The notes below the pieces were generated by a model. That model had not been told where the DNA came from. It made no database searches and was given only the letters and a program-made list of their open reading frames with translations. Positions 1 to 9,625 of a stretch of DNA of 64,000 bases are shown here, one piece after another. Source of the DNA: Candidatus Nanosynbacter sp. HMT-352 (GTDB taxonomy: Bacteria > Patescibacteriota > Saccharimonadia > Saccharimonadales > Saccharimonadaceae); the NCBI RefSeq assembly GCF_021222645.1, contig NZ_CP089520.1, positions 613,939 to 677,938 of the forward strand, in the 5' to 3' direction. Numbering within the stretch: the first letter of the stretch is position 1; the number at the start of each line of letters is the position of its first letter. The position numbers and the translations under genes were made by a program.

Positions 1-196
1 CTGCAGCATATAAAGCACAGTGAATAGCAGCTGTACCGCTATTCACAGCTAAAGCATGTTTCACTCCACAATATTTAGCCCAATTTTCTTCAAGCTCAGC
101 GACTTTTGGGCCCTGAGCCAGCATACCTGACTCTATAACTTCATTTACCGCCCGACGCTCCTCTTCCTCTATAACGGGTGATGCGATGTTTATCAT
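1..196 (-). CDS. DegT/DnrJ/EryC1/StrS-type sugar aminotransferase, N-terminal part only
   Basis: Sixty-five codons are visible and the gene runs off the left edge. The protein starts MINIASPVIEEEERRAV and continues with VIESGMLAQGPKVAELEE and VNSGTAAIHCAL, the characteristic N-terminus of PLP-dependent sugar aminotransferases that aminate nucleotide-linked keto sugars. A strong Shine-Dalgarno (AAGGAGG at 204-210 on the minus strand) lies 7 nt before the ATG at 194-196. The PLP lysine is outside the window. Neighbouring glycosyltransferases and an ABC polysaccharide exporter suggest an amino sugar for a surface glycan (inference). The exact substrate cannot be told. Confidence 0.85.
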   Translation of the reverse strand, partial: MINIASPVIEEEERRAVNEVIESGMLAQGPKVAELEENWAKYCGVKHALAVNSGTAAIHCALYAA

Positions 197-333
197 TACG
201 TAGCCTCCTTACATTCTTACCATCTTTAACAATTATAGCACATCACTCATTTTTTATTTTTCGTTTTTTAGACTTGTTCTCAAAAAAACACAATCTTTAT
301 ACTTGCTATTTTTACTGTATACTAATAAATGTT

Positions 334-2337
334 ATGCAAGTTCTACGTTCTATTTTTACAAAATTAAAAGATGATTCGTATAAAAAATGGGTTTTCCCGT
401 CTACTATTATCTTTTGTCTAATTTTTGCGACAGGATTTAAAATATCTGGATCTTCATTTGGCTTATATTATGACTCTTTCCTTAATGGTAAATCATCTAA
501 TCTCATATCAGGCGAAGCTCGACCTATTCGCAGCGACGAGTGGCTAGTTGTTACACAATTTACAATCGCACAAAAAGAAGCTGGATATCCATTAATAAAC
601 AAGAACTTTGGAAATTCTGGCAAGAATATGAGCCTTGTATCTGATGCACCATACAAAGAATGGTCAACAATATTCCGACCTCAAAATCTTGCCTTTTTAA
701 TAATTCCTTTCGAGTTTGCTTTTGCCTTTAAGTGGTGGCTATTACTAGCATCATTACTATTAAGTATATACTTTCTATCGTTAAAATTTCTTCCCAATAA
801 ATACGTGCTGTCGGGGTCTATCGCTATCATAGGCTCTTTTGCCCCTTTTATATTCTGGTGGTACCAAACCATTACTATAATGAGTATCGTCTGGGGAATT
901 GTCATACTGCTATTAATAATGAAATTAATAGAAAATAAATCTTTGTCTTTTTTAAAGAGATATAAACATGGTGATATAATATCGAAACTCATATTATCAC
1001 TTTTATTAACCTATTCAATGGTAAGCTTCGCCCTACTGTTATATCCAGCCTTTCAAGTGCCTGTTGTCATCACCGTATTTCTAGTAGCGATTGGCTATTA
1101 TATAAATACTTGGAAAAAAGCACCCAAAAAAGTACGAAAAATACTATATGTAAATACGGCATTCATAGTAGGATCTACTCTAGCAGTGATCGGCATAGTT
1201 GGTATATTTTTAATCACCAGAATAGATGCTGTACAAGCCATTTCCGGTACAGATTATCCCGGGGCACGATTCGTAAATTCGGGAACTCCATCACAGGCTG
1301 ATCTAATCGGTCTCACTGGCTATAGCCAATACCGGCTTATGGATGACACATCCATTTCATCGATAGATCCAAGTAAAGGATCCATTAATCAAAGTGAAAT
1401 GTCTGCATTTATCATCACGCCTTTTGCATTTATCATTCCTATACTGTTTATTTTATATAGCAAATGGCGTAAAAATAAAACTATAGATTGGGTTGGAGTT
1501 GCTATTTTTGTTTCCTGCTTAATATTCATATCTCATTTATTTATTCCAGGATTCTCTTCAATAGCAAAACCTTTCATGATGCATCTTGTACCGATAACAA
1601 GATTGCAGCTTGGATTAGGTTTTATAGGAATCTTTTCATTAATATACACGCTTGCCAATACTATAAAATTTTCATCACAATATCGCTATTTACCATATCT
1701 ATATTCAACTATAGTGATTATCATTTATGTCTGTACCATCGTGTATGTCGTAAAGTTCAATCGTAACTTTGCCGGGGATCTTCGCGTATTATTACTAGCC
1801 GCAATAAGCCTTTCTAGTGGGCTAGCCCTTATATTTATAAAAAAGGAAAAACTCGGACTGTTAGTGCTCTCTTCTTTATGTATTATGTCGACAATAACTG
1901 TGCAGCCGTTATATAGAGGTCTAGGAAGCGGGTATAACGATAATATTATAACCAAAAAGATTATCTCTACCTCGTCTAGTGACGACACATGGGGATTGTC
2001 CGGCACAAGCGTACTAGAAAATTTCCCTCAAATGGCAAATAGGAAATCAATTACGGGGGTCAATACTTACCCTGATAAAGATTTCTGGTCAAAAGTGTCA
2101 AAAGATAGGACAATTTATAACAGGTATGCACATATACTTCTATCTGACACCATAGACAAAGATCTCGTACTTAGTCAGCCGGATGTATTTATTGCAAAAT
2201 TGAGTTGTAGCAATCATATAGGAAAATCCGTTACTCATGTGTTATCTACGACGCCACTACAGCTACCTTGTTACGAACTAATCGATAAAGTCACTGTACA
2301 TAATGGAGATATTTTATTCTATAAAAGAACTTTTTAA
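334..2337 (+). CDS. Large polytopic membrane protein (GT-C/YfhO-like, unverified)
   Basis: 667 residues with about a dozen hydrophobic helices and a C-terminal polar, probably extracellular domain of roughly 120 residues. The first long loop holds EARPIRSDEWLVVT, with an acidic pair typical of loop 1 in integral-membrane (GT-C-like) glycosyltransferases; that assignment is by resemblance only. The frame is open from 178, but I choose the ATG at 334: a -10 box TATACT (318-323) lies 10 nt before it, while the earlier codons would overlap the upstream region of the divergent aminotransferase. The position beside polysaccharide genes suggests a role in surface-glycan assembly or modification. I cannot name the reaction. 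Confidence 0.75.
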   Translation: MQVLRSIFTKLKDDSYKKWVFPSTIIFCLIFATGFKISGSSFGLYYDSFLNGKSSNLISGEARPIRSDEWLVVTQFTIAQKEAGYPLINKNFGNSGKNMSLVSDAPYKEWSTIFRPQNLAFLIIPFEFAFAFKWWLLLASLLLSIYFLSLKFLPNKYVLSGSIAIIGSFAPFIFWWYQTITIMSIVWGIVILLLIMKLIENKSLSFLKRYKHGDIISKLILSLLLTYSMVSFALLLYPAFQVPVVITVFLVAIGYYINTWKKAPKKVRKILYVNTAFIVGSTLAVIGIVGIFLITRIDAVQAISGTDYPGARFVNSGTPSQADLIGLTGYSQYRLMDDTSISSIDPSKGSINQSEMSAFIITPFAFIIPILFILYSKWRKNKTIDWVGVAIFVSCLIFISHLFIPGFSSIAKPFMMHLVPITRLQLGLGFIGIFSLIYTLANTIKFSSQYRYLPYLYSTIVIIIYVCTIVYVVKFNRNFAGDLRVLLLAAISLSSGLALIFIKKEKLGLLVLSSLCIMSTITVQPLYRGLGSGYNDNIITKKIISTSSSDDTWGLSGTSVLENFPQMANRKSITGVNTYPDKDFWSKVSKDRTIYNRYAHILLSDTIDKDLVLSQPDVFIAKLSCSNHIGKSVTHVLSTTPLQLPCYELIDKVTVHNGDILFYKRTF

Positions 2338-2390
2338 AGCTTTACCGTTTTATCTATATCTGCTATAGTAGTATTAATTAGGTAACAATT

Positions 2391-2981
2391 ATGAAAATAC
2401 AGAAAAAACAAAATAAAAAAATAAAAGTGTTGATTTTAATAGCTGTCATACTGCTGTCTTTAGTAGGTTACGGTTTGGTTTCTTATAAGTTTAAGCTCTG
2501 GCCTTTTACTCAAAGCCAATTTAGCGCAGCCACCGAGGAGCAAAAAAACGCTGGTCAAGACATAAAAAAAAGATCATTAGATGAGGTGTCTAATAAATCA
2601 AGAAAAGAGCCATCAGATCAAAAATCTAAAACATTACAAGGAAGTGATCCTTCACCAGAACCAACTCCGTCATCCAACGGCAAAAAACCAACAGTTGGAG
2701 TAAGTATAACAGCTACAACGGTCGATAAAGAATCAAATACTCTTTATATCCGTAGTTTGATCCAAACTATATCACCAAGCGGAAGATGTACGTTATCAAT
2801 GCACAATACTAGCGGACAAACATACTTCAATAGCGTAGAGCTGCAAGCTGGACCAAGTACGTCTAGCTGTAAAGGATTTAACATTCCATTGTCTCAGCTA
2901 TCACCTGGAAAATGGACAATAAATATTCATTACGAAGACAACAACGTGACTGGAGATACTGAAGGAGAAATAACTATATGA
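2391..2981 (+). CDS. Membrane-anchored extracytoplasmic protein of unknown function
   Basis: 196 residues: a short Lys-rich N-terminus, one transmembrane helix (about 11-31), a low-complexity Ser/Pro/Lys/Glu linker (about 45-95), then a C-terminal domain of about 95 residues that looks like an Ig-like or all-beta fold and has two cysteines (in GRCTLS and SSCKGF) that could form a disulfide. The stop overlaps the next start (ATGA at 2978-2981), so it is probably co-translated with the secreted repeat protein downstream. No family is recognised. A structural or accessory role at the cell surface is inference from topology and context. Confidence 0.8.
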   Translation: MKIQKKQNKKIKVLILIAVILLSLVGYGLVSYKFKLWPFTQSQFSAATEEQKNAGQDIKKRSLDEVSNKSRKEPSDQKSKTLQGSDPSPEPTPSSNGKKPTVGVSITATTVDKESNTLYIRSLIQTISPSGRCTLSMHNTSGQTYFNSVELQAGPSTSSCKGFNIPLSQLSPGKWTINIHYEDNNVTGDTEGEITI

Positions 2982-4675
2982 AGAAATTAATATTAAAATT
3001 AGGCATACTTACGTCAATATGCTTAGGAGCGATATTATCTTCTACGCCAGCATCTGCGGTATTAAATGATTTTGACCCAAGCAATATTATGGATGACGCC
3101 GTAGCAACAAATTACGGATCTATGAGTGCAGACCAAATTCAGTCATTTTTAAATAGTAAAGTTCCCCAATGTGATACAAACGGCGCAAAGCCAGCCAGTG
3201 AGTTTGGAAGACCCGATATGACTCGCGCTCAGTATGCCACATCGAAAGGATGGCATAGTCCTCCATACACATGCCTCCGTGATTATAAAACAAAAGACGG
3301 GAGAAGCGCCGCTCAATTAATCTTTGATATCTCTCAAAAATATCATGTAAACCCACAGCTTTTAATAGTTTTACTCCAAAAAGAACAAGCCCTAGTTACT
3401 GACACGTGGCCAACTCGTGGGCAATTCAAAAGCGCAACTGGCTATGGATGTCCAGACACCGCCGAGTGTGATAGTAAATATTTTGGCCTAGAAAACCAGC
3501 TAGAATGGGCAGCGAAACACTTTCACTACATAATAACACGCAATCCTAATTGGTATTCACCATATACAACAGGCGTAAATTTCGTTCGATGGAGTCCGAA
3601 TGTTGCTTGCGGAGGATCTAATATAAATATTCAGAATTGGACAACCGCCGCTCTTTATAGTTATACACCATATCAACCAAATGCCGCTGCTATGTCATCT
3701 GGGTATGGCGTAGGTGATGGGTGTAGCGCCTATGGTAATCGTAACTTTTATAATTACTTTACGGACTGGTTTGGAGATACCAGATCAAGCAGTTCGTTCT
3801 CTTGCAAAAACGGACAGAATATACCTAACGTAGAAACTGGTGCTAGAATTATACCGACTAGAATAAATGGGAATAATGACACATTAACCATATCCGTACC
3901 TAATAATACTAGCAGTAAATGTGCCGAAATGCATACATGGGCCAATAGTAACTTACAGACATGGTCTCAACATACAGCGACAAACTCATACACCTTCAAT
4001 CAGCAGTACAGTAAGGTTATATCAAGGAAGGTTAATAGCAAAAATACCGTATTAACAAAGGTTGACTACAATGGAACTGCAAGTGGTAGAGTTGAGTTTC
4101 ATACGTGGACTCAAGATGGATTGCGTTGGCTAGCTCACACTGCAACATCTGCCGGACCTATTGATCCGCTATTTTCTGAAGTTATAACAGCAGATACTGA
4201 TGGCGATGGTAATGACGAATATTATCTGATTAATTATGAGCAGACTAATTCCGGCATGATTGAAGTGCATGGTTGGAATAATAATGGAACTAGTTGGTTT
4301 AGACACACAGCAACAAGCCACCCTTCAGCTAGCATGAATACAGGAAGAGTTATTGCGGCAGATCTTGATGGAGATAAAAAAGATGAATTCATATATGTTA
4401 AATACGACAATACTACGAGCGGTCTTATCGAATTTCACGTGTGGGATTCTTCATTAAAAAACTGGGTACGTCACACCGCAAGTAATTACCCAGAGTCTGG
4501 CTATGTAATAGGGTCAAATGACATAGTAGTAGCCGATTTGCAAGGAAGAGGAAAAGACACTATCTATTATGTCAAATACAGAGGTACAACCAATAATACT
4601 GTCGAAGTACATGGATGGGGCGACGGTCAACAATCATGGGCTAGCCACATATCTACATCATCAGGAATATACTAA
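2978..4675 (+). CDS. Secreted repeat protein with FG-GAP/VCBS-like calcium motifs
   Basis: 565 residues with a clear signal peptide (cleavage probably after TPASA). Residues about 30-270 form a Cys-containing globular domain with NPQLLIVLLQKEQALV, reminiscent of a lysozyme-like helix with a glutamate, and several Trp/Tyr-rich stretches. Residues about 300-565 are tandem units of about 65 residues carrying E(F/V)H.W...W..HTAT and acidic calcium-type loops such as DTDGDGNDE and DLDGDKKDE. Such propellers commonly mediate binding. It overlaps the upstream gene by 4 nt. It could be an adhesin or wall-binding enzyme; both are inference. Transcription probably ends at the hairpin at 4711-4755. Confidence 0.85.
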   Translation: MKKLILKLGILTSICLGAILSSTPASAVLNDFDPSNIMDDAVATNYGSMSADQIQSFLNSKVPQCDTNGAKPASEFGRPDMTRAQYATSKGWHSPPYTCLRDYKTKDGRSAAQLIFDISQKYHVNPQLLIVLLQKEQALVTDTWPTRGQFKSATGYGCPDTAECDSKYFGLENQLEWAAKHFHYIITRNPNWYSPYTTGVNFVRWSPNVACGGSNINIQNWTTAALYSYTPYQPNAAAMSSGYGVGDGCSAYGNRNFYNYFTDWFGDTRSSSSFSCKNGQNIPNVETGARIIPTRINGNNDTLTISVPNNTSSKCAEMHTWANSNLQTWSQHTATNSYTFNQQYSKVISRKVNSKNTVLTKVDYNGTASGRVEFHTWTQDGLRWLAHTATSAGPIDPLFSEVITADTDGDGNDEYYLINYEQTNSGMIEVHGWNNNGTSWFRHTATSHPSASMNTGRVIAADLDGDKKDEFIYVKYDNTTSGLIEFHVWDSSLKNWVRHTASNYPESGYVIGSNDIVVADLQGRGKDTIYYVKYRGTTNNTVEVHGWGDGQQSWASHISTSSGIY

Positions 4676-4710
4676 GTATAATAACTCATACATCTTTACA
4701 TCGTAAATAA

Positions 4711-4755
4711 TATAAATAACCGCGGCAGTACAACTTACTATCGCGGTTATTTATA
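4711..4755. terminator. Bidirectional hairpin terminator between convergent genes
   Basis: A perfect 14-bp inverted repeat (711-724 pairs with 742-755 in the 4 kb block; arm TATAAATAACCGCG) around a 17-nt loop, with A/T tracts on both sides. It sits between the stop of the secreted repeat protein and the end of the leftward glycosyltransferase, where a two-way terminator is expected. Confidence 0.75.
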
Positions 4756-4769
4756 ATTAATAGTTAACG

Positions 4770-6578
4770 TTATTCGGGCAACCTATAGCCCGGACCAAAT
4801 TGCTCAAAATTATCATTATAGAATGGATCCCTCTTCAAGTATTCACCCCATCTCTTACGCATCTCTTTTTGGGCACTCTCTAGTTCGCTAGTATCTCTCT
4901 CGCTCGTGTTTATGCGACCAACACTCTTAGACTCATAATGGAATAACTCCGCGTATGGAGTGTAGACATTATAATAGCCTTCTTTGCGTAATTTAAGGTT
5001 AAGATCTACATCGTTATACGTTATACGAAGTTTATTATCAAACCCACCCACCTTATTGAACTTATCACGACTAATCATACAACAAGCACCAGTTACTGCC
5101 GATACATTACGAATATTGGCGGTATAAATATACGTAAATATATCTGTGCGCTCATCCTGACCATAAAACGGATGGAATGCGATATCTCTTTCAGATAAGA
5201 CTATTCCAGCATGCTGTATTGTCTTATCCTCAAATATAAGCTTAGGTCCAACCATCCCTATTTCTGGACGCTGAGCATGCTCAAGCAATGACTGGATCCA
5301 GTCGTGAGTAATAACCTCCGTGTCATTATTAAGGAATAGCAGATATTCTCCACTAGAATTATTTGCACCATAGTTACATGCATCTGAAAAATTGAATTTC
5401 TTCTTGTATTTAATAACATGCACATTGTCATTATTATCTATTAATTTTTCATAAAAATCATTTACTCGAGAATCTGTAGATCCCGTATCTACAATTATTA
5501 TTTCAAAATATGGATACGAAGTATTTTCAATAATTGAATCTATGCATTTTTTTATATATCTAAAATTATCCTTGGTCGGTATGATAATTGACACCAACGG
5601 ATTTGTCGGGATTACATATTTTTTACGCCAAAATCCTAATGCAACATGAGAATCTATATAAGCATTCTCTCTTCTTTGCCTCACACTACTACGAAGGACA
5701 TTCTTTTGATTTATATAAGCATATGGTTTACTATCAGCATTCATAGCAGTAGACGTCTCAGATTTACGCCAATGATATAAAATTTTCGGAATATGATAAA
5801 TATTATTAGTTTTAGTAGAAATCTTCAAAAATAAATCCCAATCTTGCGCGCCATGTGTGCCGACGGTAAATCCATTAACACCTCTAATTATACCTGCTTT
5901 TATGGTAGCAAAATGCGTTACCATGTTGCATGAATTCATAAAATCAGGACTCCAGTCGGGTTTAAAAAATGGTTCTATATGAATACCGTCACTATCGATC
6001 TTGTCTTCATCCGTATAAATAAGATCTACATCAGGATTTTTATTTATAACATCAACCACTTCAAACAAGGCGTTGGGAGGTAAAATGTCATCATGATCGA
6101 GTAATGATATATAGTCACCCTTAGCCATCGAAAGAGCTGTATTAGATGACTTTGATATATGACCATTTTCTTTACGAAATGTAGCCTTAATATTATTATA
6201 CTTTTCTACATATTCATTTATAACACTCTTTGTTTGATCGCTAGTAGAATTATCATCAGAAATACACAACTCCCAGTTGTCATAACTCTGAGATAGGACA
6301 GAGTCAATACAGCTACGCAGATATACTGGATTTGTATTATATGTCGGCAACAAAATACTAATCAATGGACGTTGCTTAAATTCCTTGGAACATTTTCTTT
6401 GTAACTTAAGTTGCTCATCGGTGACTTTATGCTTATCAAACCATTCAATATAATCTTCATATCGTTTCTTATTAATAAATCTACGGTCACGAAACAACCT
6501 TACTTGTTCACTACCGTATGACGGATGTAATGCTGCTCTAATAACAAATTTAGTACTCTTTATAATCTTATTTTTCAT
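4770..6578 (-). CDS. Tandem-domain GT2 glycosyltransferase
   Basis: 602 residues with two GT-A (family 2) domains. The first starts near residue 72 (ISILLPTYNT) and carries the DHDD metal motif; the second starts near residue 325 (VSIIIPTKDN) and carries LFLNNDTEV, followed by YNDVDLNLKLR. Two-domain GT2 proteins of this kind typically extend O-antigen or rhamnan-like chains. It is the last gene of a leftward operon permease-ATPase-GT, starting 6 nt after the ATPase stop, with a Shine-Dalgarno (GAGGGG) inside the end of the ATPase gene. It probably builds the glycan that the exporter moves. Acceptor and sugar are unknown. Confidence 0.9.
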   Translation of the reverse strand: MKNKIIKSTKFVIRAALHPSYGSEQVRLFRDRRFINKKRYEDYIEWFDKHKVTDEQLKLQRKCSKEFKQRPLISILLPTYNTNPVYLRSCIDSVLSQSYDNWELCISDDNSTSDQTKSVINEYVEKYNNIKATFRKENGHISKSSNTALSMAKGDYISLLDHDDILPPNALFEVVDVINKNPDVDLIYTDEDKIDSDGIHIEPFFKPDWSPDFMNSCNMVTHFATIKAGIIRGVNGFTVGTHGAQDWDLFLKISTKTNNIYHIPKILYHWRKSETSTAMNADSKPYAYINQKNVLRSSVRQRRENAYIDSHVALGFWRKKYVIPTNPLVSIIIPTKDNFRYIKKCIDSIIENTSYPYFEIIIVDTGSTDSRVNDFYEKLIDNNDNVHVIKYKKKFNFSDACNYGANNSSGEYLLFLNNDTEVITHDWIQSLLEHAQRPEIGMVGPKLIFEDKTIQHAGIVLSERDIAFHPFYGQDERTDIFTYIYTANIRNVSAVTGACCMISRDKFNKVGGFDNKLRITYNDVDLNLKLRKEGYYNVYTPYAELFHYESKSVGRINTSERDTSELESAQKEMRKRWGEYLKRDPFYNDNFEQFGPGYRLPE

Positions 6579-6584
6579 CTGATT

Positions 6585-7745
6585 TTATCCCCTCTTCTTT
6601 ACACTCCACTTTCCCATTATTCTCATTGGACCATCACGAAAATCATCCTTACCTGTAATAATAAACGAAAATGCTCGTGGCAAATGTTTAATTATGCCAT
6701 CATCAGCCCTGCGATGTAATGACATATGAATATCATATTTGCCAGGATTAAAGCCATCCAAACTCTGATTGAAATTAATCCTCCTATTGTTTTGTATAAA
6801 GTCACTAGGAGTGTCTCTACAGTTGCGATCAGCAAATACAAACCCTCCGTACACAAAGGATATATTCACAAAAACATCTTCATCAATACCGTCTACAGTC
6901 ACGCCAATATCAATCGAGTCTTCTTGCGTAAAAATTTTTTTACTAGGTATATCAACAGACATACTAACTGAATCGTCATGAGATTCTTCTTCTGCACTGG
7001 TAACCGCATCCATATTAACCTCCGTATATATATCGGCAATTTCTTGAGGAGATCCAATATGTTTTATCGTTCCATTTTCTATATACATAGCTCTCGAGCA
7101 AAATCTGCGCACGGCGTTCATATCATGCGTCACAAAAACCACAGTCTGATTACTACGCTTAACTTTCTCAAAATAATCAAAACACTTCTGCTGAAAAGCC
7201 GCGTCCCCGACAGCCAGCACTTCATCAAGCATTAAAATATCGCCACGAGCTTTAATAGCTACAGAGAAGGCTAACCTAACCTGCATCCCTGATGAGTAAT
7301 TCTTAAGCTTCTCTTCCATAAAATCTGCCAACTCAGAGAATTCAACAATATCATCATACATCAGCTCCATCTCTTTATGGCTAAATCCCAGTAAAGCTCC
7401 GTTTAAAAATACATTTTCTCTACCTGTTAATTCTGGATTAAAACCAACACCCAACTCGATAAACGGGACAAGAGATCCATTTACTCGTACTGAGCCCTTC
7501 GTCGGAGAATAGATTTGAGCTATAGACTTCAATAGAGTACTCTTACCTGAACCATTTTTACCCACTATTCCAAAAAATTCACCCTTTTTAATATCAAAAG
7601 ATATATTTTTTAATGGCGTAAATTCCCTGTAGCCTTTTTTGCCTTTAATATAATTAATAGTCTTCTGTTTAATCCCGTTACTAGACTCTGTTGGTATCTT
7701 AAAAGTCTTAGTAAGAGAATTAACTTCTATAACTACGTCCTTCAT
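6585..7745 (-). CDS. wzt: ABC polysaccharide exporter, ATP-binding subunit (Wzt/TagH type)
   Basis: 386 residues. The nucleotide-binding domain (about 1-245) has Walker A GIVGKNGSGKST, the signature region NYSSGMQVRLAFS and Walker B ILMLDEVLAVGD. The C-terminal about 130 residues (from VDIPSKKIF) resemble the beta-sandwich Wzt carbohydrate-binding domain, which in O9a/O8 systems recognises the capped glycan. It lies 5 nt after the permease stop. The pair would export an undecaprenyl-linked glycan through the single membrane. Because no outer membrane is evident, the product is more likely a wall-teichoic-acid-like or capsular polymer (inference). Confidence 0.93.
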   Translation of the reverse strand: MKDVVIEVNSLTKTFKIPTESSNGIKQKTINYIKGKKGYREFTPLKNISFDIKKGEFFGIVGKNGSGKSTLLKSIAQIYSPTKGSVRVNGSLVPFIELGVGFNPELTGRENVFLNGALLGFSHKEMELMYDDIVEFSELADFMEEKLKNYSSGMQVRLAFSVAIKARGDILMLDEVLAVGDAAFQQKCFDYFEKVKRSNQTVVFVTHDMNAVRRFCSRAMYIENGTIKHIGSPQEIADIYTEVNMDAVTSAEEESHDDSVSMSVDIPSKKIFTQEDSIDIGVTVDGIDEDVFVNISFVYGGFVFADRNCRDTPSDFIQNNRRINFNQSLDGFNPGKYDIHMSLHRRADDGIIKHLPRAFSFIITGKDDFRDGPMRIMGKWSVKKRG

Positions 7746-7750
7746 ATATC

Positions 7751-8560
7751 CTAAATCTCCTCAGCAAATGTCTTTGACTGCTTCTTAAAATACCAAACCG
7801 CAAATAGAACCACTATAGCTATAACTAAAAACGGTACAGACATCATTAGCGGGCTTAATCTATTCCACATAATCATCGTATCTTTAGTTATAAGCACATA
7901 TCTACTATCTTGAATAATTTGTGCAACAGGATTAAGAAACAACAGATCAACAGCAAAATTACTCTTCTGTGAAACCATCTGCATTGGATAAATAACAGGG
8001 GTGGCGTAAAATGCAGCCTGAGTAAATACCTCCCATAGATATCCAGTATCTCGCGACTTAACATTAAGAGCAGACAAGAAAAAAGCCACCCCTAAAGCAA
8101 ATATATACAGTTCAATTATTAGTGGTACGATTAATAGTGACATCCATGATAAGTGGACTCCATTTACTAACACAAATAAGAGCACCACTATCATATTAAA
8201 TAGTAAATTTATCAATGAGGATACAGTGCCAGAAATTACAACAATATATTTAGGAAAATTAATCTTTCTGAGTAGGTCACCTCTACCTACTATAGAATTT
8301 AGTCCTTGATTAGTTGCTTCTACGAAGAAGTTCCATAAAATTATCCCCAGCAATAAATACACTGGAAAATGTTCTATATTCCTTCCTACCCCTAAAAATT
8401 TATCAAAAACTAAATACAATATCGAAAATAGAAAAAGCGGCTTAAGAACACTCCATACATATCCGAGAGCAGAGCCCTGATATCTCAATTTAAAATCCGT
8501 AATAACTAGCTCTCTTAAGAGAATCCTATTTTTTCTATTAAAAACCTCTAGCCACTTCAT
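7751..8560 (-). CDS. wzm: ABC polysaccharide exporter, permease subunit (Wzm/TagG type)
   Basis: 269 residues with six predicted membrane helices and the ABC-2 permease hallmark region YQGSALGYVWSVLKPL near the N-terminus. The frame is open from a GTG at 8572, but the ATG at 8558-8560 (MKWLEVFNRK) is better placed: AGGTGAT ends 7 nt upstream. It is the first gene of a three-gene leftward operon with the Wzt-type ATPase and a GT2 enzyme. The 38 nt to the divergent glycosyltransferase at 8599 must hold both promoters. It forms the channel for the lipid-linked polysaccharide. Confidence 0.92.
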   Translation of the reverse strand: MKWLEVFNRKNRILLRELVITDFKLRYQGSALGYVWSVLKPLFLFSILYLVFDKFLGVGRNIEHFPVYLLLGIILWNFFVEATNQGLNSIVGRGDLLRKINFPKYIVVISGTVSSLINLLFNMIVVLLFVLVNGVHLSWMSLLIVPLIIELYIFALGVAFFLSALNVKSRDTGYLWEVFTQAAFYATPVIYPMQMVSQKSNFAVDLLFLNPVAQIIQDSRYVLITKDTMIMWNRLSPLMMSVPFLVIAIVVLFAVWYFKKQSKTFAEEI

Positions 8561-8598
8561 AATATACATCACCTATTATACAATACAAAAAGAACATT

Positions 8599-9612
8599 AT
8601 GAATAGACTTGCAATTATAGTTCTTAACTGGAACGGATCCGACGATGCTATAGAGTGCGTTGATTCATTAATAAAACAAACCTTAAAGCCTACTGTTGTT
8701 ATAGTAGATAATAATAGTAGCGACAATTCTGTTACTGTATTTGAAGAATATATATCTTCGCACAAAAAAGAAAAAATTGTTTTGCTCAAAAACTCAGATA
8801 ATCTAGGATTCGCGGGAGGAATTAATACAGGATTAATCTACGCTCTAAAAAACAACTTTGAATATATTGGAATGCTTAATCCGGATGCGATAGCTGATAA
8901 AAACTGGTGTGAAGCTCTCGTTTATCAATTATCAAAATACCCAGAATGCGGAATTGCAACTGGAATTCTACAAAGACGCAATAGCAAGACTCTTGACACA
9001 ACTGGAGATTTTTACACAACATGGGGACTTCCTGGACCAAGAAACCGTGACGAACCCATAAAAAACACACCAACTAAGCCTGAAGAAGTATTTGGTGCGA
9101 CTGGCGGCGGTGCTATCTATCGTGCAAAAATCTTTGATGATATAGATATGTTTGATGAGGATTTCTTCATGTATTATGAGGATATCGATTTAAGCTTCCG
9201 AGCACAATTAGCCGGCTGGAAAGTTCGCTTTACACCTAAGGCTATTGCTTATCATAAAGTTGGCGCTAGTAGTAAAAAAGTTCCCGGATTAGCTGTTTAT
9301 AATACTTTCAAAAACTTACCATTAGTCTTCATTAAAAATGTTCCAGGTAAATTATTCTGGCATATTGGTATACGATTTTTACTGACATATTGGTTGATTT
9401 TTGCCAGCGCAATTCGCCACGGCAACGGTTGGCCCGCATTCAAGGGCGCTTTAGCGTCAATTATCCACAAACCGGCAGCTTATAAAAAACGTTTTTATAT
9501 CCAAAAAAATCGTAAGGTTTCCGTCGACTATATTCGTAATATTATCCACGATGGACCGCTGCCAAATCAAACTGGATTATTAAAATTTAAGCAATTTTTC
9601 AGAATAAAATAA
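8599..9612 (+). CDS. GT2 glycosyltransferase (rhamnosyltransferase-like)
   Basis: 337 residues. The N-terminal GT-A domain starts at once (LAIIVLNWNGSDDAIEC), has VDNNSSDN, GFAGGIN and the metal-binding region MLNPDA, then GGGAIYRAKIFDDI and FFMYYEDIDLSFRAQLAGW, typical of the WbbL/rhamnosyltransferase group of family 2. A hydrophobic segment near residue 255-275 may associate with the membrane. It is first in a rightward run with a polyprenyl-phosphate glycosyltransferase and GtrA. It probably adds one sugar to a surface glycan; the rhamnose specificity is only a family resemblance. Confidence 0.88.
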   Translation: MNRLAIIVLNWNGSDDAIECVDSLIKQTLKPTVVIVDNNSSDNSVTVFEEYISSHKKEKIVLLKNSDNLGFAGGINTGLIYALKNNFEYIGMLNPDAIADKNWCEALVYQLSKYPECGIATGILQRRNSKTLDTTGDFYTTWGLPGPRNRDEPIKNTPTKPEEVFGATGGGAIYRAKIFDDIDMFDEDFFMYYEDIDLSFRAQLAGWKVRFTPKAIAYHKVGASSKKVPGLAVYNTFKNLPLVFIKNVPGKLFWHIGIRFLLTYWLIFASAIRHGNGWPAFKGALASIIHKPAAYKKRFYIQKNRKVSVDYIRNIIHDGPLPNQTGLLKFKQFFRIK

Positions 9613-9625
9613 TATATTTAATACC

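Noticed and set aside
178-333. Extended N-terminus of the polytopic membrane protein
   Set aside because: The extension overlaps the start and Shine-Dalgarno of the divergent aminotransferase and crosses the promoter; the ATG at 334 fits better.
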